A stretch of 64,000 bases of DNA from Halichondria panicea (Eukaryota; Porifera; Demospongiae; Suberitida; Halichondriidae), in the NCBI RefSeq assembly GCF_963675165.1, contig NC_087393.1:3353502-3417501 (forward strand), read 5' to 3'. Shown piece after piece: positions 12,570 to 23,762 of this stretch (positions within the stretch are counted from its first letter, which is position 1; each line of letters opens with the position of its first letter). The notes under the pieces are model-generated. The model was not told the DNA's origin and searched no databases. It saw only the letters and a list, made by a program, of their open reading frames with translations. The position numbers and the translations under genes were made by a program.

Positions 12570-15500
12570 ATGTGCTCCTTCGTATGTACTCTGTTGCTGC
12601 TCACCTGCAGTCTCACTGTAGCTGTGTGGGCAGAGGAAGAGCATTCTACTCAATTCTGTGTGATTGGAGCTGGACCTGGGGGTATTAAAATGAAGCTGTG
12701 TTTGATGTGTGCAAATTGTTTAGCATGTCTTTCATACTCACTGCATGCTATATTAACTATCTCTGTACTTCTCTACAGGGCTGCAGCTGGGATATTTTCT
12801 GGAGAGAGCTGGTCGTGATTATGTGATCTTTGAAAAAAACACTACAGCAGGTGAGTTGGGAGTGAGTAATTATCTTGAGCTGTTCCATACCTCTTGCCCA
12901 CAGGGAGCTTTTATCTCCATTATCCAAGGCACAGAACTCTCATCTCCATCAACAAGAGATTTACAGGTCAGCTTGAAGCTTGAAGTTTGCACACATTGTA
13001 GACATAATTATTGTCAATCTCACTCTATAGTCCACAGTCCTAGTGCCCTGTAGTATAAATATAATCATGTCCACCTCTGTCTACTGTTTTCTATGCATTT
13101 TCTGGTTTATCCCACCCCCAGGTGGCACAAACAGTGAGTTCAATTTCCGCCACGACTGGAACTCTCTCATCAGTGATGACGAGAGCCTGCTGATGAAGCA
13201 CTACACAAAAGACTACTTCCCCAAAGCTGATGTTTATGTGAGTCTTTATCCCTGCACTTGCAGGAACTTGGTATACCTCAGACAACAAAATAATGATCAG
13301 AAGTTATTCTGTGAAAACTGAAACACTGGGCACCCACTGTGTACAAATACGCATTCTATATCTGTTTCAGCAGCTGTCTGCATGCCAAGAGTAACAGTAC
13401 AGGTAGTGAAACTGTTCCCCTGCATACTATGCATACACCATAGGTTAAATACTTACAAGATTTTGCAAGCAAACTCAACCTGAACATCCAGTACGAAACT
13501 GAAATTGTGGATGTGAGTCGACCTAACAAGAGCCAGGTGTTTCATTTGACAGATCAAAATAATGTGGTCCACCATTGTCAGGTCGTAGTTGCAAGGTGAA
13601 TCATAATGGCATTTTCTCGAAAGAGGCTGTAAAGTACAACATTAAATTTACTGCTGTCCACTCTCTCCCCTCAGCACGGGCATATGGGTGCCCAATATCC
13701 CTGAAGATATAAATGGCATTGAGCACACAGTGGTAAGTGTCCATTGTCTGTAACACATGTCCACTTTTACCCTCTTAAACAATTATGTATTTGCAATCAT
13801 GTGTTTGATTAATCTCTCTTCCTCGTGCAGGGCTACGAGGACATGTCGCTAGACCTTGATGACTATGAGAACAAGGTAGTACTCATTATTGGGCGAGGTG
13901 AGTCAGCATCTCAATTGCCGTGTCAATCACTATGGAAACAGCGATAATAACAGTACCCCATCTATACAGGCAATGCTGGGTTTGAAACTGCTGACTATAT
14001 TGTGGGACAGACTGCCTACATCCACATGATGGGACGGTATGCGATACTTAAAGCACATGTGCATGTACGTATTAGGGCTTAAAATGTTTGCAGATCACGA
14101 GTTAAACTAGCGTACCAGACTCACTATGTGGGGGATCTGAGGTAAGTCATAGTGAGTAAAGTGAGGATCATGTGACTACATATCGTGCAACCAACACAGG
14201 GCCGTGAATGCTGAGCAAGTGGACACATACCAACTGAAGTCACTAGATGGACAATTTGGTGAGTGCTATGCATTGCATAGCTACTTCACTATAAGCACAT
14301 TATTATATGTACATGTACAACACTCCATCTGCAGAGGGCAACCTCAAGGGTCGCCATGGACGCATAGCCAAGGACAGCAATGGCAGGTTGCATCTCATTC
14401 ATCCTGGAGACGAAGGTGGTGACGAGGGCTCCGTTGAAGAACTAAGTATGTGTCAGCAGGTTAACACTGTATAATTACCGTATAGCAGGGTTATTTTCTT
14501 ATGGTGGAAATGTTTGTATCAGTGAGCATCTACGAAAATTTAAACTGCGAAATTTCCTGGCACAATAAGTTTAACGTCACTATCCTGAGCTGTATGAATA
14601 TTTAAATGGGTAGTCTGTATGAACATTTACAATTAAAATTACCCGCTATACGGTGTATATAATTATATCTTCCTGTACTTTATTATAGTCACTATGCATT
14701 TAGATCTAGGCTGAGTGTTTGTTTCGTGTGTGGTGACTCTGTTGGTACAATTTATCTAGCAAGAGTAATTACTATTCAGCTAGTTAAGGGGGCAAATTCT
14801 ACCTCTATGCAGTCACCAGGAACGTGTTCAAGAATCCATACGACATTATTATCCGTTGCCTGGGTTTCAAGGTAATTTACTTAGAAAGATCGTTAGTAAT
14901 TACTATAATTACATGTAGAGTGATATCGATACCTTTGATACATCGGTGCACTAATGCACTGAATAATTGCTGGTTTGTTCTCTTGTTTAGTTTGACTTCT
15001 CAATTTACAACTCATCACTGGGTCTACAATACTCCTATGCTGGCCACAAAAAGTATCCACGCATCCATAGCAACTACCAAGCTGTTGGCATCCCTAACTT
15101 CTTTATAGGTATGATAAATTTTATGATTCAATAAATTTGAGCTGTTAATAGCTTTTCAGTTATGCACTCAAATCCCTGAATTTAGAGCAATAGTTAACAC
15201 ATTCATGTCGCTTTGAGAGAGGTTATCCTGTGTGAGAGATTTTAGATTTATGCTCTCAATCCAATATTTAAACGTCACTTTCTCCACTCTACGTGCAGCT
15301 GGCACGTCGTCTCACTCCCTAGATTTCAAGAAATCTGCTGGTGGATTCATCCATGGATTCAGATACACAGGTCCGTGCAAACTTTATCGTGGCTTCCACG
15401 AAGCCTGCTAGCTGTGTGGAGTTGAGGGTTTTCAATTCCTGAGGTGTTGGTGTTCCTTACAGGCAGTGGTTTGCATTCTTGCTTACCAGTACAGGAATCT

Positions 15501-18205
15501 AAAATATCTTATGTTTCAATATGTCGGTAATCTTCCAATGAATAGGCGCTTTCCTCCATAGTGCTAGGTGGAAACGATCCAATTCAAGTGTTAATAAATT
15601 AACTCATCTCAGTATGACACTGCATGGTGCTCTACATGTTACTGATGTACATTTCGTACTGCCCCTGCAGTGAAAGCCTTGTTCAACCACCTGGAATGGC
15701 TGTATAGTGGAGTGCCCTGGCCATCAGTCACCCTACCTGCCTCACAGCTCCTGGAACACCTCATACGCAGGATCAACGAGGCATCGGTAACTATACGCAT
15801 ACACTGAAAGCATAGCTGTACGTGTATGTGTTTCTACTCAGTTAATTTTTACCAAGTGTTTGTGTACACAGATGCTCGCTTTTCGATTCTACATACTTAT
15901 ATTTTTGTCCGCCTCAGGCTCCATATCAGATGTTTGGGGTGCTAGGAGATGTGGCTCTCATCAGTAAGTCTGCTTGTAGTGTACGTGACTTCATTAACTT
16001 CCTAACTGCACAGGAAACGATGGTACTGTTGTGTACTTGGAAGAGGTACCCATCAAAGCCATGCCCATTTTTAGAGGTACATCTTGTATAACTATAGTTG
16101 ACGTGTTACATCGTCATTGTATGTGGTCAATTGCATAATTTTCTGTTGCAGAGTTGACTGGGCATGAAATTCAGAGCTTTATTCTATGGAACTTTGAGTA
16201 TGGAAAGAACTACTCTGGACCTGGGTAAGCTGGTCATTATTAATGACATAATCATTACATTGATCGACGTTGTTGTTTTGCTTGCTCATTATTGCGAGAA
16301 AATCCACCCTCAAGGTACATTTTTCCTGCGAGTAATTTGGGACAGTTATAATTTAATATCAGTAATATGTACAAAATAACTAACTACATATTAATTTAAA
16401 GAGGAGTATCCAACTCCCACCACATTCCATTCTACATCTAGGACTGAATACCGTATAGTGGGTAATTTTCGGGGGACAAAATATTCGTGGTTCAGCAATA
16501 ATTTATTGAGACGTGGGTAATATTTTCGTGGTTGCTGCTTGGATTGTAGGTAAAGGTAAGCAAGGTCGCTTCATTCGTGGGTAAAATATTCGTGGTTAGA
16601 GACCTCCAACCACGAAAATCATGAATATTTTGCCCCACGAAAATTACCCGCTATACGGCGTTACTAGCACTTGTAGTTGTGTAAACTGTTAGCCAATCTG
16701 GCCCAGTTAATGTTTTTGCCGCGGCAATGGGCTCAAATGTGGACTGGAGGTACAAACCACAGCATGACCATGTGTGTGTATGCTGATATCATTTTAAATT
16801 AACCACCACACCTACGCACGCACCCACTTAAAATGTGGTTTGAGAGTGACGTAATTAATTATTATACTTATACCGTAACGTGGTTTGTACTACAACTGCC
16901 ATTATAGTTGGATACCCCTCTTTATGAACTCTTGCATGCCGTCACCTTAAGGCATTAATCGTTTTTCTTCTCCCCAGATATGACGTTCTAAGAGAGAACC
17001 GAGTGGAGGGCGACCCAATCCGTGCTGACAGGAGTAACTTTCTCCACCCAGTACTATATTACTACTCCAGCCCACCTCCAATCGGTACATACACACTCCA
17101 CATTCTTCAGGTCACTGTAAACCATTTGCTCATAATAAGATTGCTCATGATCATAAGATAGTGATTTTGAGCAGCTAGAGTGAGTTGCATGTAAGTCCAG
17201 CTCAAGCACCGTAGCCACTTTAGTTTATGCACATTTTTACTGGATACATTAGGTACAGTCTACTGTAGCTTGATTACTGAAACTTTAGGCGGCTGTTTTC
17301 CTTGGCTCTGAGGCTCTGAGTGCCATAGAGTTGCTTATATAAGTCTGGAAAGCAAAAAACACTCTGTGCTGCCGTACAGTATGGTAGGAAGCATCGTATA
17401 ACAGCAAGAACACAGAGCTAGAATTATTTTTGGAAGTTTTATTTTACTACTATATAGTGTGTGCAGTTGCTAGTACTTCCACTGGAAAATAATGATGTTG
17501 AAGCTTGATACACCAACATGTGCTTTAAACATTTGTAGTTTCACAAAATTCAACACACATCCATTTATTAACGTGTCATTTTTTTCATCTGTCATGTACC
17601 CTTATATATATTCGGACAGGTAAGAAGTGGACTTTGGGGGAAATCCCTGCCCCCGATCTATACCACCACCTGGTGGAGGACTTCCTCACAGATTGGACCA
17701 ATAGACAGGACCACATTCTCCTCCTACGCAGGTTTATTGAAGGGGCACTCAACACCGACCTGAGATCTTTCTTTGCCGAGTCCTGTTTTGAGGTATTCTG
17801 CAAAATGAATGCTACAACTAGTATAGTATTAATTAAAGCGTACCCTGGTACTGTTCATTTATTTACACTGGTTTGTATTATGCACACCATTATATTATAT
17901 ATAGATGATGCTCAATTTTGGAGACAATGTGCCTCCATATTGCAAAGACCAGTATTTGAAAGGTATGAATTTTGTATAGTAACCGCAACACATCCATCGT
18001 ACATATTATCATAATTATATATGTGCATATAATTATACAGTTACTAATTAGAAAGTCAAGCAAACAAGTATTTGTAAGCCCACCGTCCACCTAAACATGC
18101 ACACACACACACACAGGTTCTGGAATCTCTGCATCTGATGGGTTTGTTGAGTTTGGTCCTATTGAATCATTCGAGGAGTCAGTTGTCAGTGCACCCATTC
18201 TCTGA
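12570..18205 (+). CDS. FOXRED2: FAD-dependent oxidoreductase of the ER, FOXRED2/ERFAD family
   Basis: Twenty-two small exons join in phase to 632 residues: 12570-12681, 12779-12850, 12904-12966, 13122-13237, 13444-13595, 13675-13732, 13831-13897, 13970-14036, 14094-14141, 14200-14258, 14335-14445, 14813-14871, 14991-15108, 15299-15370, 15671-15786, 15918-15963, 16014-16076, 16152-16224, 16978-17084, 17620-17792, 17905-17962 and 18117-18205. A signal peptide ([21 protein letters not shown]) precedes an FAD-binding motif ([12 protein letters not shown]). A second nucleotide-binding motif, [16 protein letters not shown], follows. [17 protein letters not shown] and [10 protein letters not shown] match FOXRED2. 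The known family acts in ER-associated degradation with SEL1L and ERdj5. The C-terminus ends VVSAPIL, so the KDEL-like retrieval signal usual in vertebrate FOXRED2 is absent; the last exon is the least certain. An AATAAA signal overlaps the stop codon. Confidence 0.93.
14476..14657. mobile_element. TACCGTA-ended TIR element in a FOXRED2 intron
   Basis: It begins TACCGTATAGCAGGG and ends ACCCGCTATACGGT. The inside has facing ACGAAAATT and CGAAATTTCC type words. About 180 bp, no coding capacity, same family as 16449-16659 and 22593-22913. Confidence 0.7.
16449..16659. mobile_element. TACCGTA-ended TIR element in a FOXRED2 intron
   Basis: The left end TACCGTATAGTGGGTAATTT mirrors the right end AAATTACCCGCTATACGG. 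Subterminal ATATTCGTGG blocks are repeated in both orientations. It is about 210 bp and non-autonomous. Confidence 0.8.
17110..17540. mobile_element. Degenerate inner part of the 1 kb TIR element seen at 53593-54619
   Basis: It lies in FOXRED2 intron 19. Ordered words match the inside of the larger element: GCTGTTTTCCTTGGCTCTG, GCAAGAACACAGAGCTAGAA, GTACAGTCTACTGTAGCTT and TTTTTGGAAGTTT. The terminal repeats are not recognisable here, so this is an old or truncated copy. Confidence 0.7.
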
Positions 18206-18386
18206 ATAAACTTGTTTTAGTAGGGAAAATAGTATATCATGTTTCACAGTCATGTATTATAATAATTATGGTCACCGTAAATGACACAGAAAGTTGAAAG
18301 TTTTGTAATGAATCAGTGTTGAGTAATGAATCAGTGTTGACTGTGATTGTAATTGCAAGCTAAGTGAACTGTTAGTCCGTTGAGGT
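18206..18386. other. Convergent 3' spacer between FOXRED2 and MEIOB
   Basis: Only 181 bp separate two stop codons that face each other. The FOXRED2 poly(A) signal AATAAA starts at 18205, inside the stop codon (TGAATAAA). No further gene is seen. Confidence 0.6.
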
Positions 18387-21300
18387 TCATGCCAGGGTGA
18401 CTTCTCTTGAGTCTACCATACACATGGAGAGGATTCGAACTGAGCTCTTCTTTTGTGAGCACAGGCACTGTGGAAAGAACTCGTCAGTATAATATTGCGA
18501 AATAGTTTTTGCGTTCTGACAAAGTAGGCATATACTCTCATAAAACTATTAGCTTACACTGTAGGGTAGTTCGAATCAGTCAAATCTCATCGAACACATG
18601 GCCTAACTACTTAGACAGCAATGAGATTTTCTGAATGTTGCGCTATGTTAACTTCATCAATATTTCTACCGTACTCCTTCTCCTTCAAAACAAGCACCCT
18701 TCCGTAATTATGCGCAATTCAGATATTTGTCCATATAAATTATAGCACCATTTTTTCACCAACTTAAATTGGTGTTATGCGCAGTTTTATGAGAGTGTAT
18801 GCCTATAATGTCTTGATCTTTGTCAAAACGTAAAAACGCAAATTTCTTCTTGATTTGGCTCATTCACACTTCACCCGCAAAATCTAGTAATACGGTAATG
18901 CATTATGTGCACCGACATGACCTTCATGTCATATGTACTGTCTTGTAGAGACACTTGCCTTAAAATAAACCTTGAATTTCTCCAGCACAAGTCCAGTCTT
19001 AATCTCGGTTCTGGTTCGCTCATTCTTTGTAAGCATCTCAGCAGGCTGCAGAGACAGAGAATGCTGACGTATAATCTGATTGTTTAGCGTTATAGTATTG
19101 CTCAAAATGTATGCAGTCACCAAAATTATTTCCTGCCCAGACTCACACAAACACAGAACAGTGCCTGCATGCCAATGCACCTAAGTTGTAGTTGCTCGTG
19201 AAGAGTACATAGCATAGCCTCGTCCCAGGCCGATTTTTCTAAAATTGCACAATATGCGGATTGTTTATCTACAGAATAATGTCACTCCTGAGTCTCCAGC
19301 TGCAAGTAATTATAATTAGCTACTGCAGATCGTGGCCCGCAGCGTATAAAGTAATTCATAAACGGAAGGGAGAAGAATAGAAAAATAGGCCTGGGATATA
19401 GATTGTATCTGGGCGCGTCTATAGCAATAGTAACAGTGGCGTAGCCAGAGGGGGGCAGAGGGTGCTCCAGCACCCCCCTCTGGCATCAGACTCTGCTCCA
19501 CAAGTTCCTTTTACTAACTAGCTAGTTGATACTGAAGAGCTCTAATTGCACGATCACCTCAAAACTCCACCTCCAACTAGCTAGCTCCACCTCCAAATAT
19601 TCAGTGCATCCAGTGCACATGCGCAAAGCCAGACCAAGGTCCCCCACAGAGTTGCAGACTGTTCAGCAGCTTTCACCATCATCATCATGTCACTCTTTGA
19701 GTATTTTTCAGTTGAGAGTTCACAGAGTGGTTTGCCACCCTGTTCTGCTAATTCACAAGCAGAACCTAAACAATGCCGTACAGGACATCTTCAGATGAAG
19801 ATGTGGCTTAACCACCAGTACCCTAAGGCCTCAAAGCAGCAGTACCCTCATTTCTTTAGCCAGATTGCGTTAGAATTAATCTCAGAGCATGTAACAACAA
19901 AAATTTTCTGGGGGAGTGCCCCCAGACCCCCCATTGGGGCGCGTTTTGCACCGCCAATGCGCTCTGCGCACTGGTAATTCCGACAATTCATTCATCCAGC
20001 ATCCCCCTCTCTCAAATCCTGGCTATGCCCCTGAGTAAACACTATACCGTAAGTGTCAGGAGTATTCATGCACTCCTATAAGTATCTATAGCCAATAAAG
20101 CTAGAGAAATGAAAGCACCGCGGGTGCTGATGCATACGTAGCACAAGCTACTAGCTATTGCACATGATATCATGATGAACATTTTTGCATTAAATTTTGC
20201 TGCATGCAGGCAGAATCACAGGGAAACTAAAAAAGAGTGGGAAATGATCGACATGATTGTTGCTAAAAAGTGATACCAAAAGAATGGCTGCTGCACCTTG
20301 CAGCTCTCTTCTCACTCTTGCAGCTACCAATAGCTAGCGTTCTAGTTCAGACCTAACTACAAGTAGAGTATACCAACACTCCATGATGGACAAGTTTTGC
20401 TGTGCTGAAAAGGCTCCTGCAATGGCATTCCAAGTAGGCATAACTCGAGAACCAAGCATTATTTTGCAAATTCACCAATTGAAAACATGACTAGAACCCT
20501 ATAGAAACTCTTACTTAATTGATCCTAGAGCGGCTGTAGCAGCTAGTCTACACAAACACATACCGTATACTTACATGTACGTAGGGATCAACATGTAGTG
20601 GTACTCACCGAGCATGTCAGTAGACTGTAGGCCGCCTGTCCTGTCAGTAACACAGAGTCTACCGTCCCAGTGCAGTCAGTGAGAGAGACCAGCATGTTGT
20701 AGTGTACATCTGAGGAGAAAGACCCCTCGGCCATAGGGGAACTGAGGGAACAGGCCTTGTTGAGACACAGGCTTGAGTCCAGCCCCACCCTAAAGCTACA
20801 CTTTGTGCTATAGGGAGGAATGATAAGTTCCAGTTTAGCAGTACTGCATTGACATAAGACGTAAGTTAACCCGACTAACACATGGCAATTCAATACCGTA
20901 TATGTACAACGTATATATGGGATGCCGGTTTAACACATCATAAAACAATCACAAATTTTAACGTCACCTACATACCAGCGATGATAGAGCACACTGCCCA
21001 GGCCCTGATCAATGTTGAGGGTGGTGAGGTAGGCGAACAAGATCCCAGTGAAACACGAGTCATCCCCCACCCGTGTCGACATCTCATTTTTTAGCTCCTC
21101 TACTGTGTACACCTGGCTGATGCTGGAAACTGTAAGCAACATTTTTAATTCGTGAATCGTAACTGTCCTATCCTTACAATGTTGCTAAGACTAAAACTTA
21201 CTATTATCATTGGCATCTTCTGTAAACGATGTTCTCTTGTCCTCTCCTGCCGGCTCTTTGAAGAGGTCTGACTCCACAGTCTGAGCATACTGGTAGAGCT

Positions 21301-23571
21301 GGTGGGCCTCACCAGAGTCTGAGAGGAGGGAAGACAACACATAATAAAGAAAACTCGTGCTCTGTCACTTGATTAGGGTGAGTAAGGTTCAGTTAGGATT
21401 GCTTAGTGCACTGATTATCACACCTGGATTTGTAATGACAATGGTTTTCTGATCGCATGTTGCCAACATACACTTGCAATATGAGTCATTGCTGACTTTG
21501 ACATCAACTGCAAAAATAACTGTACAGAAGAGCATAAATTATTATAAGACGATAGCACGAAAATTAGTTACTGTGCTTTTAATTGCGTTAGCCGGCTAAT
21601 GACCATAATGAGTATTTTGTCTTCTTATGTATAAGAAGACAAAATACTCATAGCTGTACACAAAAACTGTGCACAAAGTAACTTATGTACCTTTGCTATA
21701 AATATACCACATATCCCTACAAGACCTAGCTATGCGTCGTTGAAAGAAACTCACTGTTCTCTCTTGGTGTCCATGACTGAGCCAGCTCTATCATCTCATC
21801 ATCCCACCTATTGGCAGTTGAAAGTGAATAGATAGTCACATGACTTGTTGACGACTCACATGACTAGTTGGAAATGTGAGCAGCCCTCATCCATGAGGTG
21901 AATGTCACATTTTCTAAGTGGCTTCCCATTCTTAGAAGTCATCTCTCGTACAGCACACACCTACAAAAACAAAACTATAATAATTATAAATGAACTGATT
22001 GTAGCATAAATTTTATGCTACAATCAGTTCACCCAAAAATGACCTTTTATGACAAAATGCAATAACTTTCATCCCATCTATAGGATTAGCAATTACTCAC
22101 GTGCTTTACAATGGCCAGAATATTGATGTGAGAGCCATCCATACTTGGACCATTGCTAAGGATGTCTGAGAGGGTGTGGTAGTCGGAGGGTGGTCTCAGA
22201 GGTACGTGAGCCAGGGCTGTGAACTCTGTGTAATCCCAGCCACTGTACAGGGAGAGGTTTGAGTACGTCTCACTGATGTTCACCTGGTACTGACTGTATG
22301 TGTGCATGTCATGTGTTGGGTATGAGGGAAAGGTGTAGGTGGGTGGTGGGTATCATAGTTATACATGCCTAGGGGTCCATGGGCTCCACTTGTCATTTTG
22401 TGGGTCTCCACTCGTAATTTTGCTGGATACTTGACAGTTCTGCACCTCGACTGCAAATATGAGACACCATAGCTTGACGAGGGAAATACATTGAAATAGT
22501 AGATTGAATGTAATAATTATTAGCAGGAACGTTAAATCTTCATTTGCTCTGGATATTACGGTCTCCTACGTATACAATAATTATAGGGTTAGTACCGTAT
22601 AGCGGGTATATTTCGAGGGTATAAATGTTCGCGGTTTTCGCGGATTGAGCCTGTACCGCGAAAATTTATACCCACGAAAATTTATGAATAGTAGGCGTGT
22701 TCAGTATTATTGACCACACCTATCGACAATAAGAGGTGCCTCACACAGGCTAGGCCTGGATTCGAGGCTAACGGTGTGGAGGTACAGCTGCATGTTGATG
22801 TGCGCATGCGCCAAAAGGCTGGAACTCAGACCACGAAAATAAAATCCGCGAAATCCTTTGTAATGGTCCATCCGCGAAAATTTATACCCTCGAAATATAC
22901 CTGCTATACGGTACTTCATGCATACATTAATTTTCATTTTGTTACCATTTACATGAAGTAGTAACCAATTATAATTTATGTGACTTGAACCTCTAAAAAA
23001 TCAATCTGTAAATAGTTGGTGCTATATTAACGGTACTCTCACAGCTTTGATGGCGGCAGTAAAGCAACATGAATGCTGCTTCACGTACACTCGAACTCAC
23101 CTACGTCACAAATCTTGAAGGAAGAGTGCAACTGTCTCAAATGATCCTCCGAGCCCCAGTAGGTGGCATTAATGTAGTCAGCAGGAGAGTCCCTCAGGGT
23201 GAAAGTAAACTTGCATCTCATGCTGCCTGGGTCTGCATGGGAGGCAAAAAACTGAGTTGAAAAGACAACTCATAAAAAGTCAACCTACTTCTCTTATCAG
23301 GAAATGTGTGGACCCTCTGCTTAGTGATGACTATTCCAACAAGAACCTTCATTGAGAAACAATACTCAGATAAACACTCAATTTATTATTAAATGGCCAT
23401 GCCACTCACAGTGTTGGCTTCATGGGGAGTCACATCCCTAATGGCTACTCTTGTCTCCTGACCATCTTCCCCCCTTGTGTTGCCTGAGGGATTGTGGCCA
23501 GTTTTTTGGGTGCTAGCTGCATTATAACTCGCTTTACGCTGAGCTCTAAATCCACCACTGAAGTTAGCCAT
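18387..23571 (-). CDS. MEIOB: Meiosis-specific OB-fold ssDNA-binding protein MEIOB
   Basis: Thirteen exons, read on the minus strand: 23410-23571, 23289-23346, 23101-23232, 22369-22450, 22101-22293, 21860-21960, 21755-21807, 21424-21507, 21202-21318, 20976-21129, 20609-20843, 18959-19045 and 18387-18467. They give 512 residues. Family landmarks are VGIVITKQRVHTFPDK, FTLRDSPADYINATYWGSED, LSDILSNGPSMDGSHINILAIVKH, WDDEMIELAQSW, VYTVEELK, GILFAYLTTLNID, VSLTDCTGTVDS and a last exon reading SSVRILSMCMVDSREVTLA. MEIOB, an RPA1-like protein that works with SPATA22, binds single-stranded DNA during meiotic recombination. Two introns are predicted to use GC donors (after 22369 and 18959): these are the only junctions that keep phase and align. 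Intron 11 (19046-20608) holds an hAT-like element and an R2 repeat. The last two exons are short and rest on alignment to the family. Confidence 0.9.
18840..18899. repeat. Partial terminal fragment of the TACCGTATTACTAG element
   Basis: It contains TGATTTGGCTCATTC and ends ATCTAGTAATACGGTA, matching an end of the full element at 60559-60782. It lies between the last two MEIOB exons. Confidence 0.6.
19434..20033. mobile_element. hAT-like non-autonomous element
   Basis: The left end CAGTGGCGTAGCCAGAG and right end CTGGCTATGCCCCTG are imperfect inverted repeats of a type common in hAT elements. Inside, GGTGCTCCAGCACCCCCCTC and a CCCCCAGACCCCCC tract are present, with no transposase. An exact 8 bp target duplication is not clear (AGTAA occurs on both sides, shifted). 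It lies in MEIOB intron 11. Confidence 0.7.
20106..20572 (-). repeat. R2 interspersed repeat, reversed copy
   Basis: Read on the minus strand it ends AGCACCCGCGGTGCTTTCATT, the R2 tail hairpin. It contains the core words TCTCGAGTTATGCC and TTTCTATAGGGTTCTAGTCAT (one or two changes). The head end near 20560 keeps ACACAAACACATACCGTAT but has lost the leading hairpin. Confidence 0.75.
21608..21651. repeat. Perfect 20 bp inverted repeat (hairpin)
   Basis: ATGAGTATTTTGTCTTCTTA is followed after four bases by its exact complement. It lies in a MEIOB intron. About 10 bp later, ACAAAAACTGTGCACAAAGT matches the inside of the TIR element at 38082-38505, so it is probably a relic of that family. Confidence 0.85.
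21992..22030. repeat. Perfect palindrome, 19 bp arms
   Basis: GAACTGATTGTAGCATAAA is followed after one base by its exact complement. It lies in a MEIOB intron. Confidence 0.85.
22593..22913. mobile_element. TACCGTA-ended TIR element in a MEIOB intron
   Basis: The left end TACCGTATAGCGGGTATATT is mirrored by the right end ATATACCTGCTATACGGTA. Subterminal TTCGAGGGTATAAAT and ATTTATACCCTCGAA are also inverted. This is the best-preserved copy of this family in the window (321 bp). It could alter MEIOB splicing but lies between exons 3 and 4, away from the junctions. Confidence 0.85.
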
Positions 23572-23762
23572 ATTATATTGCAGATGACAGTGCAGGTGCT
23601 GTGTGCAAGTCATGCAAGAAAGTGGGCAGGGCTAGCGCTTTTGTGCTGCTGCGCTGGTAGGCTGACTTCCTCATTTTACAAGCACAAAGGGCCTCCAAGA
23701 AGCTGCTATCATTCAGGCGCTAGCACTGTCAGTGTGAGAACAAGAGTGGAATCATTCACTTT
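23572..23762. promoter_or_regulatory. Shared divergent promoter region, MEIOB / aquaporin
   Basis: Only 191 bp separate the two start codons. The spacer is more GC-rich than its surroundings and has no clear TATA box. A meiotic gene and a housekeeping-type channel sharing this spacer suggests a simple bidirectional promoter; this is inferred from spacing alone. Confidence 0.45.

Noticed and set aside
19526-19977. ORFs inside the hAT-like element
   Set aside because: Short, no transposase motif, and they overlap the element ends.
22365-22368. GT donor four bases beyond the predicted GC donor in MEIOB intron 4
   Set aside because: Using it leaves the wrong phase and places a stop in the next exon; the GC donor matches the family alignment.
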